The notes under the pieces were generated by a model, which saw only the letters and a list, made by a program, of their open reading frames with translations, ran no database searches and was not told the origin of the DNA. Shown here piece after piece: positions 22,141 through 33,640 of a stretch of DNA of 64,000 nt. Source of the stretch: Cydia pomonella (Eukaryota; Arthropoda; Insecta; Lepidoptera; Tortricidae); assembly GCF_033807575.1 (NCBI RefSeq), contig NC_084704.1, forward strand, positions 29,365,968 to 29,429,967, written 5' to 3'. The translations under genes and the position numbers were made by a program. Position 1 is the stretch's first letter, and the number at the start of each line of letters is the position of its first letter.

Positions 22141-22644
22141 TACTGTTAATATTTTTCGTTCAATCAAAATCCGTTGCGTAGTTTTAAAGATCTAAGCATA
22201 CGTAGGGACAGACAGACAGCGGAAAGCGACTTTATTTTATACGATGTAGTTACAGTGACCGTCTGATAGTGAAGTGGCTATGCACTTCTGCAGCCTGCTT
22301 ACATAGATACCTAAACTAAGCAAAGATTTGCATAGCGCTAAATGTTCATAGTTAGTTGGAATGTTAGGGAATTGATTGAAGCCTGGATGTACTGTAGCAA
22401 TTCGCCTAATTAGTGATACGACGGCGTTAATTAACAAACACTACTTAATTAACGACACTTAGTTACGTTAGTTACGTGGCCGATAAACGGATATGCACTG
22501 CTATGAGTACCTACATTTAGTTAGCACTAAGAATACTTTAGGTTATACAGACGAAAATAGTAAAAATGAATACATAACAGACAAATTATTTTTAACAAAA
22601 ATATTCTTAAGTTTTAAGAGCGAGTTCAGACTTGATTGTTTAGG

Positions 22645-22764
22645 GTTGTATTCCACCTGTCCAATTTCTTGGTCCAATGTGCATGGCATCTCACTCTCTC
22701 ATTAAGCAAAATGTGTGACGCAAATACATATTGGACCACGAAATTGGACAGGAGGATGGATTCC
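22645..22764. mobile_element. MITE with ccacctgtccaatttc ends
   Basis: ttccacctgtccaatttctt and ggtccaatgtg on the left are complementary to catattggacc and acgaaattggacaggagg on the right. About 115 bp. Confidence 0.75.
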
Positions 22765-22849
22765 TTTGAATAAATAGAATAATTTTGTTAAAAATAATTC
22801 GTCTGTTACTGCCTAATTTAATGAGATAGCTGTATTACAATAAACTAGC

Positions 22850-23052
22850 TTCTACCCGCGACTTCGTTAGCGTGGAATGATGATGATGATTGATTGATTG
22901 ATAAAATGTATCCTCTGAATATTTGTTTATTATCCTTGTCTGTCTTTTCCCAGACTTCAAATATCTCCATACCGAAGTTCGACTAAGTCGGTTTAGCGGT
23001 AGAGGTAACAGATAGACAGACAGAGTTACTTACACATATTTAAATATTAGGT
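22850..23052 (+). mobile_element. actagctt..cccgcgac element
   Basis: Starts aaactagcttctacccgcga, carries a GATGATGATGATTGATTGAT run, then gtcggtttagcggtagagg and acagatagacagacagagtt acttacacat. The same order is seen at 58133-58335. This is a very common lepidopteran retroposon end. Confidence 0.75.
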
Positions 23053-23089
23053 AAATACTTTTTTTCTTAGCAGATTTTAGTGTCCAAGA

Positions 23090-23300
23090 GCTGGGAAAAA
23101 TGTCCACGACTCCCGATTTCGTGTTTTCTCCAGCCAGTTATTAAGGAACCTGTCCAGATCATCCCCAAATCTCCGCCTGGGCCAACCCCATCCACGCCCC
23201 TCCATCGGCATCCACTTGGTGGCTACGTTAGCCCACCTATCCGGATGCATGAGGTAGACGTGACCGGCCCAATCCCATGTGAGCCTAGCGGTTTTTTCGC
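23090..23300 (-). pseudogene. RT C-terminal fragment of a LINE
   Basis: The minus strand reads RLTWDWAGHVYLMHPDRWAN, then VATKWMPMEGRGWGWPRRRF, GDDLDRFLNNWLEKTRNRES and WTFFPALG, the standard tail of an RT protein in one lepidopteran LINE group (WAGHVxRMxxDRW...RGRGRPRRRFxDDLD). A MITE lies just beyond on the 5' side (23324-23499). About 70 codons, no start, no catalytic part; dead. Confidence 0.8.
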
Positions 23301-23323
23301 CTATATAAACAATGCGAATCTTA

Positions 23324-23499
23324 GGGTCTGCTTCACAATGTCCAAGTAAAGTATTTCATTGCTAATTAACAAATAAATTAACTCCTAGATAAAACTTCCT
23401 ACAAAACTTGAAGATTGTGAAACGCTAACGATGACTTTATTCATTAGATAAGTGGCACGTAGCTTATTCAGGTCTTCTTGGACATTGTGAAACAGGTCC
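23324..23499. mobile_element. MITE with ggrcctgtttcacaatgtcca ends
   Basis: Left gggtctgcttcacaatgtcc and right ggacattgtgaaacaggtcc are inverted repeats of 20 bases with two mismatches. An internal gattgtgaaacgctaacgat is typical of this family in moths. Confidence 0.82.
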
Positions 23500-23509
23500 T
23501 TCACCTACA

Positions 23510-24480
23510 ATGTGCGGACTCTGCTAAAAGATGAGCGCTTAATAGTTAGAGATTAGGCATAATAAATTAAGATAAACAGTACACAGAGTGCAGTGCCTCT
23601 GGAGTTGCAGGCATCCATAGGCTGCGTCCATAGGCAGGCCGTATGCTTGTTTGGCACCGTCGTAGTATAAAAATATATAAAACGATACGATGCCATAATA
23701 GCCATAAACCAGTGCGGAATTACGTCCGATATGTGCTGATATATGCCATAAATAATTCGTTGGCAATTGTGTTTCCGTTTCATTGTCGTATGACATTTAG
23801 TGCGCGTTTCCGCAGTATGAACAAACCCGACAAATCTCGGTGACGTTGACAAAGTGTCGGGCGGCAAAACAAAAAGTGGCAGTGAGAGCCTGGAGAGATA
23901 GGTATAGGCGGGGGACGAGTGACGAGACGTGCATGAGTCGCATTCATGATGTTTTATTTATTTTCACCTCAAATTTTAGGGTTCCTTACCAAATAAGTAC
24001 AAAAGGAACATTTATTTTTAAGACAAAAGTGGAGGACTCGCGCGATATCACCTTTTCATGCAAAAGTAGTCCTCATTTTCCTCTCTAGATTTAGATTAAC
24101 ATTTATGAAAATATTTTGACCCAGTTTGATGTAAATCAACCACAGCTACGATTATAAGAGATACTTACAAGCATTTTTTTTATGAAATTTGTTTTTTGCT
24201 CCTATGTTTTACTATAATCAAAAGATCGAAAAAAGTCAAACGTAGTTTTAACTTCAGATAAAAACAATTGTTTTCAAATACAGGTCAAATTACTTTTTCA
24301 ATGTATCTAAACGGTGTTATGGGGAATATAATGTAATACTCGTACAACATATGGACATAAGCCCAACACACTCATATTTATTTTTGAAATTAAAAACCGC
24401 AGAAAGGAAATAAATGAAAGTTAGATAAACTTACCTATTTATTATTTGGTGTTTGTTTCCCTGTAGGTATAATATGAAAT
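23510..24480. other. No supported gene
   Basis: Several short overlapping frames on both strands at 23540-23870 show no motif. The rest is AT-rich. Confidence 0.4.
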
Positions 24481-24484
24481 AATA

Positions 24485-24915
24485 TATTTTCACCACACCA
24501 CCAGCTCGTTACCTTTATTTTTCAAAAACTGATGAGAAAGTTGCATTTTATCCACAGCAGTGGCCAAGTAATATGATGGAAATGTTGAGTTATTTTCTCA
24601 GGTTGGCTGTTAGAATTGTCTTAATAGAAGTAGATAAATATTTAATAACGTAAAACTGATTTCTATTATTTTACAATTAGTATGTTCCTCGTGTTGGTGT
24701 ACTAAAACTCTATTTCACTAGGGAGCAAAGTTTGTAAACCCTCATACGTTTAAACCCTCGCAACGCTAAAGATACCACTTATCGAACCAAATTTTAGAAT
24801 CTTTCACTTGCTCGGGTATCAATATTACCACAACGAGTCAAACGACAACTTTTCCCCTTGTAAAACAAATGACTGTTCCTTAACAGTCCTAATTCCCTAT
24901 TGTCAATATTGCAAA
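24485..24915 (+). repeat. Dispersed repeat of the gatgagaaagttgcatttta family, copy 1
   Basis: Ordered matches with 62270-62712 (+) and 41945-42322 (-): ctgatgagaaagttgcattt, ttattttctcaggttggctg, cctcgtgttggtgt, aaaccctcgcaacgct, actcgggtatcaatatta, aacttttccccttgtaaa. Confidence 0.85.
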
Positions 24916-25447
24916 CTTTGCTAGTCATAGTGCATCAGGCCCTTAATTCACAGTATACTATGTAGTTATTCTCTGGTTAACCTCGATGATTGTACAAAAC
25001 AATGAATTTTAGTCTATCAATTCATATGTTATTCATGCGTTAGAAATACTACCTATCATGCTCTGTGTTTCCCCTCATGCAAATAATGGTTTACCCCACT
25101 ATAAGTATATGTATGTAGGTATGTACCTATTAGGAATTTGTATCAGAAAGAATACTGGGGACTTTTTTTATTACTAATTATTTTGCGTTGTGTACTGCCA
25201 TGATAATACTATGTATTTTTCTCACTATTAATGTAATATTAAACGATCTTAAAATGTCAAGTAGATACTAATATTAAGAGATTATTTTTCATTATATTTA
25301 AATATAGCTCATTTTTGTAACTTACGATACAAAACTAAGCGATAAACTTTTTTAACTCCTTTGATTAGAAGAAAAAGAAGTCCGCTTGTGTTACAAGTTA
25401 TTAGTTATCATGAGGCCCTGCAAGAAGGAATAATAAAAAGCCCGCCA

Positions 25448-26160
25448 GTGCCCTGAGGGTTCCGTAGGATTCTTTTCTTTAAGTCCGATTAAATGATTGA
25501 CGTTTTTGTTACTTGTTGTTAAATGCATTTTATTATTTTTTAATGATCACACCGAGTTTGAGGTTTGTAAATTTGTATAACCAATACATCTCAAGAGATC
25601 ACTTTGTTGTCCGTCCGTCCGTCCATCCGTCCGTCAGTCCGTCCGTCAGTCCGTCAGTCCGTCAGTCCGTCCGTCAATCCGTTCATCCGTCCGTCCGTCT
25701 GTCTGTCAAGAGTGTCAAGACCCTTTCTCTTAGGAAATAGGAATGCGTGGAGATATTGAGTTGAAATTAAAACCATATACTCGTACTCAGATCTACAGGT
25801 ACAGATCGCTTAAAGCTTCTTTTTTCAATCAAATTTCTAAGTTAACGTATATATTTCGACTTTCTCAGGGGAATTAAAATTTATAGGGTAATTCCTGTTA
25901 CCCTATAGAATTATGAAATTTGGCAAGTAATTATATCGTCTTACACTACATGTAGGTACAGGGAAAAATCTCAAATTTATAAATTTGTAAAAAAATAAAT
26001 AAGTCTAAAGTTTTCTTGCACCGGCAATGTTGAAATATACCGAGTAAAAAAATACAACTGTATATAACGTTATACGCACGGACGAACCGCGCAAGCTTTA
26101 GCAATAGGGTAAATAGGGTTCCGTTTGTCCCCCTTCAGGTACGAAAAAAGAAATCCCAGT
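25448..26160 (+). mobile_element. agggttccgt-type element with GTCC/GTCA microsatellite
   Basis: gagggttccgtaggattctt at the left, then a run of GTCC, GTCA and GTCT units at 25606-25708, then ggaattaaaatttatagggt, tatagaattatgaaatttgg and acactacatgtaggtacagg. The last three blocks recur in order at 35905-36334. Confidence 0.7.
25606..25708 (+). repeat. Tetranucleotide microsatellite (GTCC/GTCA/GTCT)n
   Basis: About 25 units of four bases with mixed third and fourth positions, part of the surrounding element. Confidence 0.9.
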
Positions 26161-27269
26161 AAAACATTTTTGAACTGGTTAGAAAAGTAACAAATCGACC
26201 GTCAAAGTAATTCCGCGTACAATGATTATTATACCTAGTGTACATTTCTCCGAAAACCTATCACGTTACATTTTAATGCATTTTGATATCAATATCAGTG
26301 CATTACGCTCGCTCCAAAGTGTAGTTATTACCTACATCTGTCAAGAGAAACGTAGTGATATTATTTCCTGAAAGTTGATGCATCATGGTCATAATAGCCT
26401 ACATGATGAAATCTGATTTGAACTCAAAGCATAATTACCTATATAATTATGTAGGTATGTTGTAGGTGTGATAAATAACGACAATACTTCGAAATATAAT
26501 ATAATAATGCTCTAGTATTTCCCGTGTTCGATGTATTATGTTATCTTTCCCTACTTTGGTTACAATTACCTACATATCGCAATTTCCACCCAGTTAAACC
26601 GAAACGTTCGGCTGTTGGCTAGTCACAAACGATAGGCACAATTCAGCGGTAGGCATAGGTACTTTGCCTATTAGCTAGAATTGTATTGTATAGATGTGCT
26701 ACAGTAAAAACCGGTTTTAAGTGAATACGCGTTTTCCCCAGTTACAACTAGCTTTTACTTACAATACAATGTGCTTTGGTAATAATAAGTTTTGGTAATT
26801 TTTCTAAAAATATTTTCATTTAAAACGTTACCACAGCACCATGCGGTGTTTTGTATCCTTTGTTTAACAACAACTTTATAACCTACACATTGAATATACC
26901 TAAAATACATGAAATAGAAGAAATTCAGTCATTGTGTTTAGTTTAGGTATATGGTTTATTTGTATCTTTATAGGTAAGTACCTGTAATTTCAATTAACAT
27001 GTCACATTAATTTTGTATCAAGTAAAAACGTCTGCAAACGATGCTATTAAGCTTAGAAATAAATTAAAAGTGAAAAATATCTTTCAAGTCCAAGATTTTT
27101 TCCACTTTTAATTTAGAACATGACACATGTATACAAAATCTCATTTGCGCAATTTAGATAATTGTCTTAAGTATATATAAGTACTTAGCTTAGATGAAAC
27201 TTGGTCTTCACCTTTTTGCTCACTAAAAGCTAGGAAAACTTTCAATTTGATTGTCTGGAATAAAACTGT
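26161..27269. other. No supported feature
   Basis: AT-rich. tttcaagtccaagattttttcc..acttttaattt at 27070-27110 gives a weak hairpin; nothing else is seen. Confidence 0.4.
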
Positions 27270-28861
27270 ACGGGGGTCATTCTCGCATTTCGTGCAAATC
27301 GGTGTTTTAGGTAATTTACCAAAAATTTGTTGTAGTTTTCGAATATCTGTAAAAGCAAGGTTGTAACATACGGCCTAAAGTATATGTCTCTTCAACGAAC
27401 AATTCTAAAAAGGTAATAGTTTTCTTTATATTTACAATTAACACCCAATTTTTTCATTCCTCTCTACATGTAACGCATGAAGGTATAACTTTGACCGACA
27501 TTTGAACCTTAAGATACTAAAAATAGAAAACTCGTTGTTTGCTCACTTAATGACTAATTTAGTTATGTTTTAAATCGTTTAATATTAGAAGCTAGATATT
27601 AACAGTTAAAATTATACAGCCTTATAAGTGTATGGTTCAAGTAATTTCTTCATTACCGACGCGAGAAATGGATTAGCTATATTTTGCTACATAGCAAGGG
27701 TATATAGCGTCTACCGCCGATGCTACGCATTGTTCGTCAGTCAGTTGGCCGCGTGATCTCGTAGCGGACGCGCGTATGCCGCTGTTAGCGAACGTACCTA
27801 CGTTCTCGCGTGTCGAAAAGGAGTGTGGTTCAAAACAATCTTCATCGCCATCCAGTGATTTACACAGTAAGTTCCAAGTGTACATTATTATAATTATACG
27901 TAATGAAGTGTTTTAGTGTTGCCTTCCAGATGGTTTATTCTGCAAAATTAAGGTCTGATGCCAACCGACGTAGGCGATAAAAACTTCCAAAACTTCATTC
28001 ATATCTGTTTCATTCACTTCTTTTCCTTCCAGTTTTACTGGGGAAGGTAATGAATGCATTAAGAAGGTAATGATAATATATTCGAGGCAGTACATTTAAT
28101 GGAAAGAGGCTCAGTTATTATAAAGATTACGTTGTTATAAGCATTTAAAACTGTAGATATGTAATAATAAGGGAGCCCAACCGGGGAATTTTCGGGTTTA
28201 CTCGAGCGCAGTAGATTAACATAAACCTGCCGCTCTGTTACCTTTACTTGTGATGACACTCAAAACATGAGTGTTCAGTACTTCTGTGATACATACGTTT
28301 TGAATGTAGGGGTGCGTCTGATAAATATTAATCTTAAGAAATAGTATATCATAAAAATCTGTTTATTCTACTTCTGGTTTTAGTTCATAAACCTGGTTCG
28401 TCGTGCATAGCAGCTCCGGACGAAGATACGGAGCCAACTGCACCACCTTAGCATCGTCGCCGCTCGCGAATTCGTTGCACCGCACTTCGTAACGAAATGC
28501 GGTGACAGTGTGAGATAATCGCCTTTTTTTGGTGAAGCAGGGGTAAATGCATTTACGCATCTCACCCCCGGGCCAGGTCAGCCCATGTGGGGGTAGTATG
28601 TGGGACTCGCTCCTCCCACGGCTCTCTCTGCTACACAGAGGGAGGGGAGGAGAATACCCACTAACATCCCCTGCGGCGTCACCCGCTCTGCCGTTACTGG
28701 GAGCGCCGAGGGATTGCAGCCATTCTACCACGACGCTCCCCAGCATAGACGCTGGGAGCACCCGCGCTAAGGAAGGAGAGGACCAGGGACGCTATGGCCC
28801 TCCCCCTAGACGTGTAGGGCCGTATGGTGGGTACCCAGCCCACCAACCCTATTGGAAGATC

Positions 28862-29646
28862 AGACTAAGACTGCTGCATAGCGCCTTCGCCTTCTCCTCT
28901 GCCGTCTGCGCCTGAGAGGATGCGCGTCCACATTTTCCTCGCGTATTCTCTCAGCGGCCTCCTTTTGTGTCATAACGGTTTCACAGAAGGTGGCAACCGC
29001 ATTCCATGATCTCTCGCTGCATAACATGGCCGAGACAACACTATGCAGCGAGAGATTACGCCCAATAACGCCAGTTAGGGCACCTCTCTCGGTATCCCAC
29101 CGGTTACACACCTGCAAGGTGTGTTGGGCTGTGTCGTCCGAGTCACCACATTCATGACAGACCGGACTCGGCTCCCGTTGAATTTTGTGCAGGTAGTGAC
29201 CGAAGCACCACCTGGGTCAGCCGGTATGATAGCACACCTCTTTTCCGCTTTATCCATTCCCGGAACGATGAAAAGAGTGCCCCAATGGTGCGGGTGCCAT
29301 AGGGCGAGTCCTCCAGGTTTTCCTTCCATCGTTCCAGGAGCCTCTCTTCTGCCTGACGTAGCACTCGCTCCGACTCTTCGGGGTCTACGCGTTCTCTCCG
29401 CGCCCTCGCCTGCGCCCTCATTCGGTACCTCTCCGCCAGTACCTGAGCATCAAGCTCCCACGGAGGGGTATTAGCTAGGAGGCACGCTGCGGCATGGGAC
29501 ACCGTTGAATATGCCCTGATGGTGCGTTGTGCTGCTACTCGCTGAGGCCGCCTGAGTAGGGCGCTGTTGCGCTCCGAGAGCCTGTTCGCCCATATTGGCG
29601 CCCCATACAGCGCCATGCTCCTTAGTACTCCCGCATACAGTCACTG
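28862..29646 (-). pseudogene. R1-type RT, C-terminal part with zinc knuckle
   Basis: The minus strand reads LYAGVLRSMALYGAPIWANR, RTIRAYSTVSHAAACLLANT, PPWELDAQVLAERYRMRAQA, IKRKRGVLSYRLTQV, then after a frameshift at about 29205 GHYLHKIQREPSPV, the CCHC knuckle CHECGDSDDTAQHTLQVC, RWDTERGALTGVIGRNLSLH, SVVSAMLCSERSW and QKEAAERIREEN, with a final arginine-rich stretch. This is the standard end of R1-clade RT proteins. The zinc knuckle (C-x2-C-x7-H-x4-C) is intact and is thought to act on nucleic acid in this family. The catalytic part is deleted, so the fragment cannot polymerise. It follows an ORF1 remnant without a gap. Confidence 0.88.
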
Positions 29647-29967
29647 ACACGGAGCATTCGGACCGCCTACATTTGGGAGCAGTCGGCACAGGGCTGAGGC
29701 ATTCAAGTTCCCGGATTTGCGAGCCTCCTCTAGCACATTGTTGGCTTCCGTGCAGACTTCGTCAATTATGTCCCCCTCATAGATTTTCGAGACCGAGGAG
29801 GAGCTCTTTACAACTTCTGAGCTGATGGCAGGAGTTGCCCTGGTATACTCATAGATGTCCTTCCCTCGTGCACGTATGATACGTCGCTCCGCATCCTCAT
29901 CAACGTCAGAGATCATTTCATACTCATCCGAATCTATATTCCGCTGTTGTGCTTTAGCTCTTGCCAT
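29641..29967 (-). pseudogene. R1-type ORF1 start, truncated
   Basis: A 108-codon frame starting MARAKAQQRNIDSDEYEMIS with an acidic patch (DVDEDAE) and a serine-rich part (SEVVKSSSSVSKIYEGD), ending at LPNVGGPNAPCQ. Position and style fit the N-terminal part of a LINE ORF1 (gag-like) protein. The CCHC knuckles expected near the C-terminus are lost: the frame stops at the deletion junction, where RT sequence begins. I recognise it mainly from context; the sequence alone is weakly diagnostic. Confidence 0.6.
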
Positions 29968-30141
29968 GCCTGAATATTTACCTCCAGGTTTTCCTCTACG
30001 CGCAGTGTTTATTTTTGGGGCAACATCCGGCTACAGATTCCCAGTATCGTCTTCGTGTGCACGTTTCCCATTTTTATAGGGCTTCCCTTAGTCAAATGTT
30101 CTTTAATGACTGCTTTGTTATCACTTTGTTTTAGCATTAAA

Positions 30142-30368
30142 ATGACCAGGCCAGAGAAAAAAATGACCAAAGAAGACTAACTAGCAAAAGATAGGCAGCG
30201 TAAAAAAGAAAAATATTAGATTATAAAAAATAATCCCGAATTATATGCGATACAAAGAGAAAAAGAAAGAAATAGATACTTGTTAAGAAAGGAACAAAAA
30301 AGATTTGTAGCATAAAGGAAATGACACCTCGTGCTCAAAGAAAACAGAAAGAAATGGCGGTCAAATAG
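30142..30368 (+). pseudogene. Decayed lysine-rich ORF of the 3.8-kb transposon
   Basis: Starts MTRPEKKMTKED, stop, LAKDRQRKKEKY, stop, then IKNNPELYAIQREKERNRYL, LRKEQKRF, and after a frameshift MTPRAQRKQKE. I recall very similar K/R-rich, helical N-terminal segments in many uncharacterised lepidopteran proteins encoded by repeated genes. Here at least three in-frame stops and one frameshift show decay. Its position inside terminal inverted repeats ties this protein type to a DNA transposon; function unknown, DNA binding plausible from charge. No nuclease part is found between it and the right end. Confidence 0.6.
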
Positions 30369-31080
30369 TAAAAAAAATTTTTTTGTAGAAATTTGCAAAA
30401 CACGCCATTAAAATAATTGCTATGCAAGAGATTTAATCGAAATTGCGTAGGTAGTGAGTCAATTAATGACAATGTAACAATTTAAAATAATAGACTAATC
30501 AAAGACCGATTGAAATTTAGTTTAGTTTTTTGAATAAAACAATAATTATGTTGGTTACTTAAACTATTAAATAACAAATAAGGATCGGCTGTAACAAAAT
30601 TCTTCTTATTCAGAAGCATACATATATATTTCTTTGGTAGACTTTTTATGCCACCTTTTCACTATTTCATAGTTTTATGCAGTTATATTGTGTATTTGCT
30701 AAATGCCAGACATTAATCGACACGTTTTTAATATTGTTGATTTTATTAATGTTGTTAATTTTCTTTAAATAACGATTTTTATGTCAGATTTCATAAGTTT
30801 GTTTCATTACAGTCCAGTGAAAAAATTACCGTCCGATGCCAATTTCATTCCTTTCCTTTATCATTCATTACCATCTCAGGCCATTTCATTACCAGCGCGT
30901 AGTTCATTACCAGTAGCCCTATTAAATGAATAGTAATAAGGTTACTAAGGTGCCTTTAGCATAAAAGTGTTAATAAACGAATCCACACATGGACGAAATC
31001 CAAAATTTTATCAATTAAAAGAAAAATTACAAATCGAGAGAATATCACCGATTTGCACGAAATGAGAGAATGACCCACGG

Positions 31081-32159
31081 ACGGACGCTGTTACAAGTTG
31101 GCCACTGCAGAGCTTATCTGCTCCCTGGGTCCCCATTCATCTTTTATTGTTCTGATTAAATTCTTTGTTGCTCGTAAACAGGGTCGGCTTTCTTAGGACT
31201 GAATAAACTTTATTGTACCTTATACTCGTCTTAGGGTTTACTGGTTGCATCAAAGGAATTCGAGTTGCGTTTGGCAGTCTTAAAACCGCGTTCTCAAACA
31301 AAAGTGAGTTTAAAGCGAATGTTTGCTGTTCGCTTAAGAGAGATGTATGTTTTTAATGAGGAAACGTACAGCCTTACCACGAGTACCACGACTGTCTTAA
31401 CAGTGTCATACTAACTCGTTAACGTCTGCGTAACTTACTTTATAAAATAATTTAACTAATAATTAGGATGCCAAAAAAAGTAAATTTTGACATCCTAATT
31501 ATTATTCTAGTCTATTTTCTTTGAATTTGACATGTTAATTATTAATTATTTTTATATTCATTATTTCAATTAATTTTAATTTTACTATGAATTGTGATTT
31601 TATTGTTGAAAATATTAAGTATGTCAATATTATTAATTATTTATATTATGATTGAATTTGATTTTAATGTACGTACTAACCCCTAGCTATAACGATGGTA
31701 CTAACAATATTATATGGAATTTTGAATTTATATTTTATTTTATTTTTATATACATCTAGCTCGCAGAATACTAAAATATAAGCTACATGCTAGCGAATAT
31801 GTCAGTGTAAAACTGGTGGTAGCCGAACTTGTGTTTAGAACAACGTTTGCGTTTTGACCACAAAGTGTCTGTACGGAACTCTGAAGCGATGATGATGATG
31901 AAGATGATTTGCTTTTGGCTAGGGCAGCATTTGTAATAATCCTAATAATCACTATTTTATTAAAAAATGGGAAATAATCTTTTGTTGCCCACGGTGGTAT
32001 TAATGCAAAAGTTTTTAAATCAGAGGAGGACGAAATGCTAATGTATGACATTTCATTATATCGGCTATAATGTTCTCATTTTATGATGATGGATATCATG
32101 ATGTTAATGTTGCTGATGATAAACTATGTATGTGTGTTACTATTGTTATGTTTTAATTA
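31081..32159. other. No supported gene; small hairpin
   Basis: aataattaggatgcc at about 31450 pairs with gacatcctaattatt at about 31490. The rest is AT-rich with no motif-bearing frame. Confidence 0.45.
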
Positions 32160-32395
32160 TTACAGTACATATGGGGCTACTTTATAGCACTAGTGCGAGA
32201 AGTAGCATATTACGTTACTGTGTCGAACATTTAAAGGGCCATATGTACTGTAAAACGTTGTACGATACATGTGCGAATAGGTAATTCGCAACTCGTGTCG
32301 ATTTAAAACACTCCCTTCGGTCGTGTTTTAATTTATCGCCACTCGTTTCGAATTTCCTATTTTTCGCACTTGTATCGTAATGTACTATTTTATGT
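32160..32395 (-). repeat. Dispersed repeat, inverted partner of 21915-22140
   Basis: Same ordered blocks on the minus strand, including acactcccttcggtcg, gccactcgtttcgaatttcc and gggccatatgtactgtaaaa as read on +. It extends slightly further right in the partner's sense, ending at acagtacatatggggc. Confidence 0.85.
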
Positions 32396-32419
32396 TCATT
32401 AATCAACTTTTTCATTTAT

Positions 32420-33368
32420 ATCGCAAGTAAGTTATTTAATAATAATACAGTAAGTAGGCCTTAAAGGCAAGTTATAATGGACAACCATTTCAGGACCCCA
32501 CGGTCGATCATCACAGAATGAACACGTTCGCTCGCTGAAGTGTTTTCATCTACCGCAAGAACGAAGGATTGCTGCTCGCTAAGAACTGTTCAAAACCAAC
32601 TACGACCCGTGATTTACCCAAAAGTGGTTCACACCCACTCTCATAAACCCATTACATACATTTTACTGTACATTTCCTTTAAGCAGTTTAGGAGCAAGCT
32701 TGACTTTCCTCAGACTAAATCTAAGGTCTGTCACTATAGCCATCATAACTCTTGACCCATGTGTCCAAGGACGGAAATGTATCCATTACTCACAGGACTG
32801 CCACTGGCATTTGACCGCGTTTTTACGTAAAATTTCACACAACAAAATAGAGAATTCCCAAGGAAGGAAAGCGTGAAAAAACGATGTAGGGGGAAAGCCG
32901 GGGAGGAGCGCTGCGCGAATCATACTAGGTAAATCTAATTAAAGCTAACACGGTAGCCTAATCTAATGGAGCCGAGATCCGACTGTCTGCCGCTGATTCA
33001 TAAGTGTACGGAGTGTACTTTTTCTTCTTTATTTTTATCGTTTTTGGCCGAATAGAGCGACGCTATTTGTTTTTTATGTTTTCTATCGGTGAGATAGTAT
33101 CGCGACTGGATTTGTTATTCTTTAAGTACCGGGAACTCATAAAAGTTACGAGCGTTACCCTTAGGTAATATTTTTTCCTGTTAGGCAGTTAAATTTCTTT
33201 GAATTGTTTGAATCACAAAATTCGAAATTTCCAACTGAATAAATAATATCGAGGGCACTCTCGTCCATTCATTTATTGCCATCTTAAAAATTATAATATT
33301 CTTTATAATTCAGGACTTTCTTTTGCCTAATCATTTTGTGTGAAAATCAAGATTTTACTTAAGACAGA
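32420..33368. other. No supported feature
   Basis: The frame 32540-32755 has no motif. Nothing else recognisable. Confidence 0.4.
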
Positions 33369-33640
33369 CGGCCCAATCCGAAGAATGAGATACGATAACG
33401 ATAAGTTCTGGTTTAGATAAGTTCTCATTTAGATATCGTTTGTATGTCGTATAATTGACAGAAACAGCTCGATTTGGGCAACCAATGTCACTTAGACGTT
33501 AGAAATATCGTAGATAGATCTTATTGGGATCACAGCGGAATCGAAATAAATGTCAATTATGACATGACGTTTAGTTATCGATCTTTTTAAGATCTTTCCA
33601 AGATCTCAAACGTATCTTAATCATTCTTCAAATTGGGCCG
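33369..33640. mobile_element. MITE with cggcccaatycgaagaat ends, 272 bp
   Basis: Left cggcccaatccgaagaatga and right tcattcttcaaattgggccg are inverted with few mismatches. Internal blocks such as gatacgataacgataagttc and gtatgtcgtataattgac are typical of this family. Confidence 0.82.

Larger units (their letters stand above)
28363..30110 (-). mobile_element. R1-type LINE, internally deleted, inside the 3.8-kb transposon
   Basis: On the minus strand: leader, ORF1 start (29967-29641), then directly the C-terminal part of the RT ORF (29646-28862) and a GC-rich 3' UTR of about 500 bp. The endonuclease and the polymerase fingers and palm are missing. Both outer limits are estimates, set by composition and by where the host transposon resumes. 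The high GC of this block contrasts sharply with the AT-rich surroundings. Confidence 0.72.
27274..31076. mobile_element. 3.8-kb DNA transposon with TIRs, entered by an R1 LINE
   Basis: The left end starts gggtcattctcgcatttcgt followed by gcaaatcggtg, and the right end is its complement (caccgatttgcacgaaatga, then gagaatgaccc), about 31 bases with one or two mismatches. ACGG lies directly outside on both sides (27270-27273 and 31077-31080), a possible 4-bp target duplication. The 8-mer TCATTACC or its complement occurs six times (27650, 28046, 28066, 30865, 30886, 30904), like subterminal binding sites. The only own coding trace is the lysine-rich ORF at 30142-30368. Superfamily not identified. 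The R1 LINE at about 28363-30110 must be younger. Confidence 0.75.

Noticed and set aside
28363..28761. 132-codon open frame on the minus strand
   Set aside because: It lies in the GC-rich 3' UTR of the R1-type LINE, where long frames arise by chance. No motif.
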